NCBI GenBank assembly: GCA_036274155.1
Contig: DASUGH010000001.1
Coordinates: 1-19,226 of the forward strand
Origin: Gp6-AA40 sp036274155
GTDB lineage: Bacteria > Acidobacteriota > Vicinamibacteria > Vicinamibacterales > UBA2999
Reading direction: 5' to 3'
DNA: 19,226 nucleotides
Positions 14,757 to 19,226 of this stretch are shown here, one piece after another. Position 1 is the first letter of the stretch, and every line of letters begins with the position of its first letter. The notes below the pieces were generated by a model that made no database searches, was not told the origin of the DNA, and was given only the letters and a program-made list of their open reading frames with translations. The translations under genes were made by a program, and so were the position numbers.

Positions 14757-15902
14757 ATGAATGCCCGCGTCAAGGGCGGTCTCGTCTTCCTGGCGGCAGG
14801 AGTGCTGGCCGTCTGGGCGAGTGAATGGGCGTCGAACCTCCGAGCCCAGGGAACGGCGCCGGCTGTGTCGTCGGACGCGCGGACGCTTCGACTGCCGGAA
14901 ACGCCGTATCAGTACGCAGACATCGATCTTCCGGCGCATTTCAAGACAGCCGCCGCTCAGCGTTTCGACAACACGCCGCCGGACAATCCGGTGACCGACC
15001 GCGGCGCGACGCTCGGCCGCGTCATCTTCTACGACACACGTCTCTCGGCGAACAACACCGTGTCGTGCGGCAGCTGTCACGTACAGGGACGCGCCTTCGT
15101 CGACCCCAACCGGTTCAGCCGCGGGTTCAAGGACGGCCGGACCGACCGGCATGCGATGAACCTCGTCAACCTGCGCTACCACCCGCGCGGGCGCTTCTTC
15201 TGGGACGAGCGCGGCGGCAATCTCGAGGAGATGGTCCTCCTCCCGGCAGAGAACACGCTCGAGATGGGGCAGGACGTGTCGAAGCTGCCGTCGATTCTGG
15301 CCCGCGATCCGAAGTACCCCGAGCTCTTCCGTGCGGCGTTTGGCGATCCCGAGATCACGCGCGAGCGGATCTCGAGGGCGCTGGCGCAGTTCATCCGCTC
15401 GCTCGTCTCCTACCAGTCGAAGTACGACGAAGGCCGGGCGGCGGTGCGCGCCATCGGCGACGATTTCCCGAACTACACGCTTCAGGAGAACCGCGGCAAG
15501 GCGCTCTTCATGCGGAATTGCGCCATCTGCCACCTGGAGAACCAGGAGGCGCACTTCATCATGCTCACGCCGGTGAACAACGGGCTCGATGAGGACACGC
15601 GCAACACCGACGGCGGCGTGGGCGACATCACGCTGAATCCCGCCGACCTCGGTCACTTCAAGTCGCCATCGCTTCGCAACGTGGAGGTCACCGCGCCCTA
15701 CATGCACGACGGCCGGTTCGTCACGCTGGAGGCGGTGATCGATCACTACAGCAGCGGCGGAAAGAAGCACCCGAACAAGGACATCCGCATCCAGCCGCTC
15801 AATTTCACGGCTTCAGAAAAGGCGGCGCTGGTCGCCTTCCTGAAAACGTTGACAGACCGCAAGTTCCTGACGGATCCTCGGTTCGCGGATCCGTTCGAGT
15901 GA
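14757..15902 (+). CDS. Di-haem cytochrome c peroxidase (CcpA/MauG family)
   Basis: A 381-residue exported haem protein that would reduce H2O2 to water with electrons from small c-type cytochromes in the periplasm, or carry out MauG-like oxidations. The N-terminus MNARVKGGLVFLAAGVLAVW is a signal peptide or anchor. Two CxxCH haem-c sites are present: CGSCH (104-108) and CAICH (255-259). APYMHDGRF (313-321) supplies the Met316 distal ligand region near the second haem, as in bacterial peroxidases. GRVIFYDTRLSANNTVSC and PSLRNVEVTAPYMHDG match family blocks. The length fits the two-domain family. No strong Shine-Dalgarno is visible; GGAAG at 14741-14745 is rather far. The EF-hand gene begins 29 nt downstream, which is notable because many di-haem peroxidases need a Ca2+ ion between the domains. 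Confidence 0.92.
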   Translation: MNARVKGGLVFLAAGVLAVWASEWASNLRAQGTAPAVSSDARTLRLPETPYQYADIDLPAHFKTAAAQRFDNTPPDNPVTDRGATLGRVIFYDTRLSANNTVSCGSCHVQGRAFVDPNRFSRGFKDGRTDRHAMNLVNLRYHPRGRFFWDERGGNLEEMVLLPAENTLEMGQDVSKLPSILARDPKYPELFRAAFGDPEITRERISRALAQFIRSLVSYQSKYDEGRAAVRAIGDDFPNYTLQENRGKALFMRNCAICHLENQEAHFIMLTPVNNGLDEDTRNTDGGVGDITLNPADLGHFKSPSLRNVEVTAPYMHDGRFVTLEAVIDHYSSGGKKHPNKDIRIQPLNFTASEKAALVAFLKTLTDRKFLTDPRFADPFE

Positions 15903-15917
15903 CGTCTCACGGCTCGA

Positions 15918-15923
15918 AAGGAG
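15918..15923 (+). promoter_or_regulatory. Shine-Dalgarno AAGGAG deciding the EF-hand protein start
   Basis: AAGGAG lies 8 nt upstream of the ATG at 15932. It favours that start over the in-frame GTG at 15899, which overlaps the peroxidase stop. Confidence 0.7.
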
Positions 15924-15931
15924 TGTTCATC

Positions 15932-16870
15932 ATGCGACGCGGCCAAATTGCCCTGCTGATGCTGCTGCCGTTCGGCGTGGCCACAGCGGCGCAGGCGCAG
16001 GACACGCTGTTACCGACAGTACGAGACTCCGTGTTCATCGCCACACCACCGACGCCGGAAACGGTGATCGCGAAAGCGAGCCTTGAAGACGTCGTATCAC
16101 GGATGATGTCGTTCGATCGTGATCGAGACGGCAAGGTCCAGAAGGCCGAGCTCAGCGAACGGATGCACAACCTGATGTCGCGCGGCGACGCCGACCACGA
16201 TGGTGCGCTCGATAGAAGCGAGATCCTGACCCTGGCCACTGCCCCGGCCGCCGCGGCAACCATCCGCGGAGTGCAGGTTCCCTCCGGCTACTCATTCGGC
16301 GATCAGGTGGGGCTCTCGTCCCGCCAGCACATCGAAGGGTCGCTCGAAGACCTCAGACTCACCGGCACCAAGCGGGAAGAGGCCCAGACCGTCGTCAAGG
16401 CCTTCGTCGACGAGCTCGAAAAGAGCGCGGCGTCCGACCTGCTGAAGGAGCTGGAGCCACTGCTTGCCCCGCAGCAGCTCACCGCGGTGCGAACGGCGCT
16501 CGACAGCAGGGCTCGGGTGATCATGCTGAGAAGCAAAGACGGCGAGACCAGACAGATTTCACTCGGCGCCGATCTCACACCGCGCATCGCCGCGTTCAGG
16601 CTGCCGGCTGCGCAGGACGAGCAGGCTCGTGCCGCCGTCGATCGCTACAAGGCCCGTCTCCGCCTCGCCGGCCCGGAACGCGGCGAGCTGATGGCCAAGC
16701 TGAATGGCATCCTCAGTGCGGAGGAGCAGACCGACTTCAGCGCAGCGCTCGACCGTCGTCCGGTCGTCGCGAACAACGGGCTGCAGGCGGGCTTCGTCGG
16801 TCCGTCAGGCGTGTTCCAGAACATCGTCATCGACGCGCAGGTTCCGGCGACGTTCGTGCCGTTCCGTTAG
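15932..16870 (+). CDS. Secreted EF-hand protein
   Basis: A 312-residue exported protein. The signal peptide is MRRGQIALLMLLPFGVATAA with AQAQ near 20-23. Two canonical EF-hand loops follow: D62-E73 (DRDRDGKVQKAE) and D86-E97 (DADHDGALDRSE). Each has Asp at positions 1, 3 and 5, Gly at 6 and Glu at 12, so calcium binding is expected. The rest (about 110-312) is mostly charged helices and has no family I recognise; segments such as KREEAQTVVKAFVDELEKSA could mediate protein contacts. The start at 15932 is set by AAGGAG at good spacing and puts the signal peptide at the N-terminus. It lies 29 nt after the cytochrome c peroxidase stop, so co-transcription is likely. A calcium-linked partner of that peroxidase is a reasonable but untested idea. 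A strong hairpin follows the gene. Confidence 0.85.
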   Translation: MRRGQIALLMLLPFGVATAAQAQDTLLPTVRDSVFIATPPTPETVIAKASLEDVVSRMMSFDRDRDGKVQKAELSERMHNLMSRGDADHDGALDRSEILTLATAPAAAATIRGVQVPSGYSFGDQVGLSSRQHIEGSLEDLRLTGTKREEAQTVVKAFVDELEKSAASDLLKELEPLLAPQQLTAVRTALDSRARVIMLRSKDGETRQISLGADLTPRIAAFRLPAAQDEQARAAVDRYKARLRLAGPERGELMAKLNGILSAEEQTDFSAALDRRPVVANNGLQAGFVGPSGVFQNIVIDAQVPATFVPFR

Positions 16871-16888
16871 CGCTCGCTTGGAAAGCAA

Positions 16889-16919
16889 CGAGGGTCCGGC
16901 CGCCTGGCCCGGACCCTCG
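16889..16919 (+). terminator. Strong hairpin after the peroxidase/EF-hand pair
   Basis: CGAGGGTCCGG (16889-16899) pairs perfectly with CCGGACCCTCG (16909-16919) around a 9-nt loop, starting 18 nt after the EF-hand stop. No T-run follows directly; the nearest T-rich stretch is at about 16945. Position and stability favour a terminator or 3'-end stabilising stem. Confidence 0.7.
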
Positions 16920-17104
16920 CCCACGACGGCGCGGTGTCGCGGCGATTTTAGTCTTTCCACAGGGCGACATCCGCGCCCTTCGACATCACTAGATCATCCC
17001 TAACCTCCTAGATGGCAACGGCAAGCCACTGTCGCTTCGCTTGGCGCACTCGTTGCTGTTTCGAACAACTCTTCGTCCGCAACCAACTCGTACAGCGCGG
17101 CTTC

Positions 17105-17110
17105 TATAAC
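17105..17110 (+). promoter_or_regulatory. Possible -10 box for the TonB-dependent receptor gene
   Basis: TATAAC lies 35 nt before the ATG at 17146, giving a leader of about 30 nt. The sequence 17 nt upstream is not -35-like, so this is weak. I see nothing else in the 275-nt gap after the EF-hand gene except the hairpin described separately. Confidence 0.25.
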
Positions 17111-17145
17111 GTTGCGGGAATAGAACGAATTTACACACGACACGC

Positions 17146-19226
17146 ATGCGGATGCGCATACCTGCCATCGCGTTAGCCACGTTGCTGACAGCGAGCATGC
17201 ACGTGGCCGCGCAGACACCGCAGGCCGGGCGGCCCGGTTCGATCCGGATTGTTGTCCGTGATGCGACCGTTCTCCCGATTGCCGGAGCCGAAGTCGTCCT
17301 GACGTCCGCTGATGGGTCGACGACGCGAGTCACGACCAACGAACGAGGCGAGGCAAGGTTCGAGAGCATCGCACCGGGAGTCTATTCAGGACGGGTGGAG
17401 TCGGCCGGCTTCAATTCATTCACCATCGAACGATTCACGATACGCGCCGCTGAGCGCGCGACCCGTGAGATCACGCTTCAAGTCGCCGGCTTCGCGGAAG
17501 AACTCGACGTCACGCCGGCCGCGGAGGACCGGCGGCTGACAGACGCTTTCACCCACCAATTTACGGCCGATCAATTGGCCGCTTTGCCTGAGGATCCGGA
17601 GGAGCTCGCGCTCGTCATCAGTCAGTTGGTCGGCGACGATGCGGACATCAGAGTGGACGGATTCAGAGGCGGTCGACTGCCGCCGGGCACGCAGATTCAA
17701 GATATTCGCGTCCGCTATGACGTCGGGGCAGCGTCGAGCGGCGCCGGGCCACGCGTCGAGATACGAACGATCCCAGGCGGCGACCGCTGGCGGAACGATG
17801 TCGGGTTGAGCGCGCAAGATAGTGCCCTGAACTCCCGCAATGCCTTCTCCGGCCAGCGGCCAACCGGGCAGACGCGACAGTACTCGTGGAACCTGAACGG
17901 CCCACTGGTGCAAAACCGCACCGGGCTGTCATTTGGTATTGACCGTTCCACGTCTCGAGACAACCAGCTGATTCGTGCCGCGACACCTGGCGGCCTTTAC
18001 TCCCAGCAGATCGAGCAGCCATCCGACCGGATCAGCCTGTGGACGCGCCTCACCCATCAACTGACGTCAACGCAGGCGATCCGTATCGAGGTGGGAGGAA
18101 ACACCAGCGAAGCGCACAACCAGGGAATCGGCGAATTCGATCTGCCGGAGCGTGCGTTCACGAGCAACGGCTCGAGCACCGAGCTCCATGTCGGGCATCA
18201 CGCGACTCTTCGCGGCGATTTCGTAAACGACCTTCGATTCACGGGCGAGTGGAATCGTTCTGAAGTGGCGTCGTTTCGCGACGAGAGAACAATCCGCGTC
18301 CTCGACGCGTTCACCAGCGGCGGCGCGCAGCAGTACGGCGGCGATAGCTCTCGCACGTTCGAGATCGAGGACGAGGTCGAGTTCACGCTTGGCCTGAAGC
18401 ACCAGATCACCGCCGGTGTCAGCGTGGCCCGCTTCGAGTACGAGGGGAACGAGGGCAGCAACGCGATCGGAACGTATACGTTCGCGAGCCTCGGCGACTT
18501 CGAGGGTGGCCGTCCGGCGACCTTCACTCAACGTGTGGGCGACCCAACCTACAGGTACTCGATGAACCGGTATGGGTGGTTTGCCCAGGACGACTATCGC
18601 GTGCATCGGAGCCTGGTGATCAATCTGGGACTCCGACACGAGTTCCAGTCGCACGTGCAGGACTGGGCGAACTTCTCGCCGAGACTGGGTATCAGCTGGA
18701 CGCCATCCTCGCGGGCACGGACGGTGTTGCGCGCCAGCTTCGGAATCTTCCATTCGCCACTCGACGATGGAACGTATCGGCAGCTGCTGCTCGTCAACGG
18801 TCAGCAGCAATGGGACCTGGTGATTTCGAGTCCTGGCTATCCGGACCCGTTCTCCGCCGGCGTGACGATGGCCGCGCCGCCGCCAAGCATCATACGCGCC
18901 CGCGCCGATCTCGAGATGCCGTTGAACCGGCGATACAGCTTCGGCATCGATCAGCCGTTCGGCAAATACGTGCGCCTTCGCGGAACGGTGTCTCGCCTGA
19001 CCGGTGAGAACCTGTTCAGAAGCCGGAACGCCAACGCACCGGTCGACGGAGTGCGACCGGATCCGTCCGTCCTCGACATCCGAGAACTGGAGTCGACGGC
19101 ACGTTCGCTCAACGAGTCGGTTCAGACGGACCTGTTTGTCACCTATCCAGCACAGCGGTTCTCGACCAACGTCAGTTACGCGTACGGCCGGGCGATGGAC
19201 GAAACCGATGGTGTGTTTTCGCTGCC
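17146..19226 (+). CDS. TonB-dependent receptor, Oar-like, with carboxypeptidase-regulatory-like domain (3' end outside window)
   Basis: The frame is open from ATG 17146 (a second in-frame ATG is at 17152) to the window end, giving about 693 residues without a stop. The N-terminus MRMRIPAIALATLLTASMHV ending AAQ is a signal peptide. Residues about 30-115 form a carboxypeptidase-regulatory-like beta sandwich (GSIRIVVRDATVLPIAGAEV, TNERGEARFESIAPGVYSGR). A short plug-like segment follows (FTADQLAALPEDPEELALVI, VDGFRGGRLPPGTQIQDIRV), then long barrel repeats (FAQDDYRVHRSLVINLGLRHE; FSPRLGISWTPS). This is the large Oar-like receptor type common in Acidobacteriota, which may import an unknown large or scarce substrate across the outer membrane with TonB energy. 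The plug looks shorter than in classical receptors. No Shine-Dalgarno is visible. The C-terminal barrel end is missing. Confidence 0.9.
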   Translation, partial: MRMRIPAIALATLLTASMHVAAQTPQAGRPGSIRIVVRDATVLPIAGAEVVLTSADGSTTRVTTNERGEARFESIAPGVYSGRVESAGFNSFTIERFTIRAAERATREITLQVAGFAEELDVTPAAEDRRLTDAFTHQFTADQLAALPEDPEELALVISQLVGDDADIRVDGFRGGRLPPGTQIQDIRVRYDVGAASSGAGPRVEIRTIPGGDRWRNDVGLSAQDSALNSRNAFSGQRPTGQTRQYSWNLNGPLVQNRTGLSFGIDRSTSRDNQLIRAATPGGLYSQQIEQPSDRISLWTRLTHQLTSTQAIRIEVGGNTSEAHNQGIGEFDLPERAFTSNGSSTELHVGHHATLRGDFVNDLRFTGEWNRSEVASFRDERTIRVLDAFTSGGAQQYGGDSSRTFEIEDEVEFTLGLKHQITAGVSVARFEYEGNEGSNAIGTYTFASLGDFEGGRPATFTQRVGDPTYRYSMNRYGWFAQDDYRVHRSLVINLGLRHEFQSHVQDWANFSPRLGISWTPSSRARTVLRASFGIFHSPLDDGTYRQLLLVNGQQQWDLVISSPGYPDPFSAGVTMAAPPPSIIRARADLEMPLNRRYSFGIDQPFGKYVRLRGTVSRLTGENLFRSRNANAPVDGVRPDPSVLDIRELESTARSLNESVQTDLFVTYPAQRFSTNVSYAYGRAMDETDGVFSL

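Noticed and set aside
14736..15770. 344-codon minus-strand frame opposite the cytochrome c peroxidase
   Set aside because: Low-information composition; the plus strand carries two CxxCH motifs and a clear family match.
15899..15931. GTG start for the EF-hand protein overlapping the peroxidase stop
   Set aside because: The AAGGAG 8 nt before 15932 and the signal peptide position favour the later ATG.

Overview
The window is GC-rich, densely coded bacterial chromosome. The gene content (an Oar-like TonB-dependent receptor with an N-terminal carboxypeptidase-regulatory-like domain, two secreted M61 glycyl-aminopeptidase-type proteins with C-terminal PDZ domains, a di-haem cytochrome c peroxidase, an outer-membrane beta-barrel protein) points to a Gram-negative organism. 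It most resembles Acidobacteriota, perhaps the Vicinamibacteria lineage. That placement rests on gene families and composition, not on a marker gene. I saw no tRNA, rRNA, CRISPR array, transposase or phage gene, so this looks like ordinary chromosome rather than a mobile island.

Layout. (1) 1-348, plus: C-terminal part of a DinB-family protein cut by the window edge, then a short convergent gap with CACGAAG repeats and a hairpin. (2) 478-6312, minus: one tight gene row read from right to left: M61 peptidase A, an argininosuccinate-lyase-superfamily enzyme, a 30-residue single-helix membrane peptide (GTGA overlap), a sodium:solute symporter, a 35-residue single-helix peptide with an Arg/Gly tail (TGATG overlap), and a short asparaginase-family protein. 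The two tiny membrane ORFs on either side of the symporter are the most interesting thing here. (3) 6410-8282, plus: a small basic hypothetical protein with a strong Shine-Dalgarno, then a GlcD/D-lactate-dehydrogenase-type FAD-linked oxidase, ending in a 48-nt pure pyrimidine tract. (4) 8331-14403, minus: a second probable operon, from its promoter side: outer-membrane beta-barrel, single-TM protein with Pro-rich linker and NTF2-like domain, ferrochelatase, M61 peptidase B, coiled-coil membrane protein. (5) 14757-16870, plus: di-haem cytochrome c peroxidase followed by a secreted EF-hand protein, closed by a hairpin. (6) 17146 to the end, plus: a TonB-dependent receptor running off the window.

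How the genes may work together (inference): row 2 reads like a scavenging unit. A secreted peptidase would release small substrates, the Na+ symporter with possible mini-subunits would import them, and a fumarate-releasing lyase plus an asparaginase-type amidohydrolase would process them inside. Row 4 mixes haem synthesis with envelope proteins. The peroxidase/EF-hand pair is a periplasmic redox unit that may use calcium.
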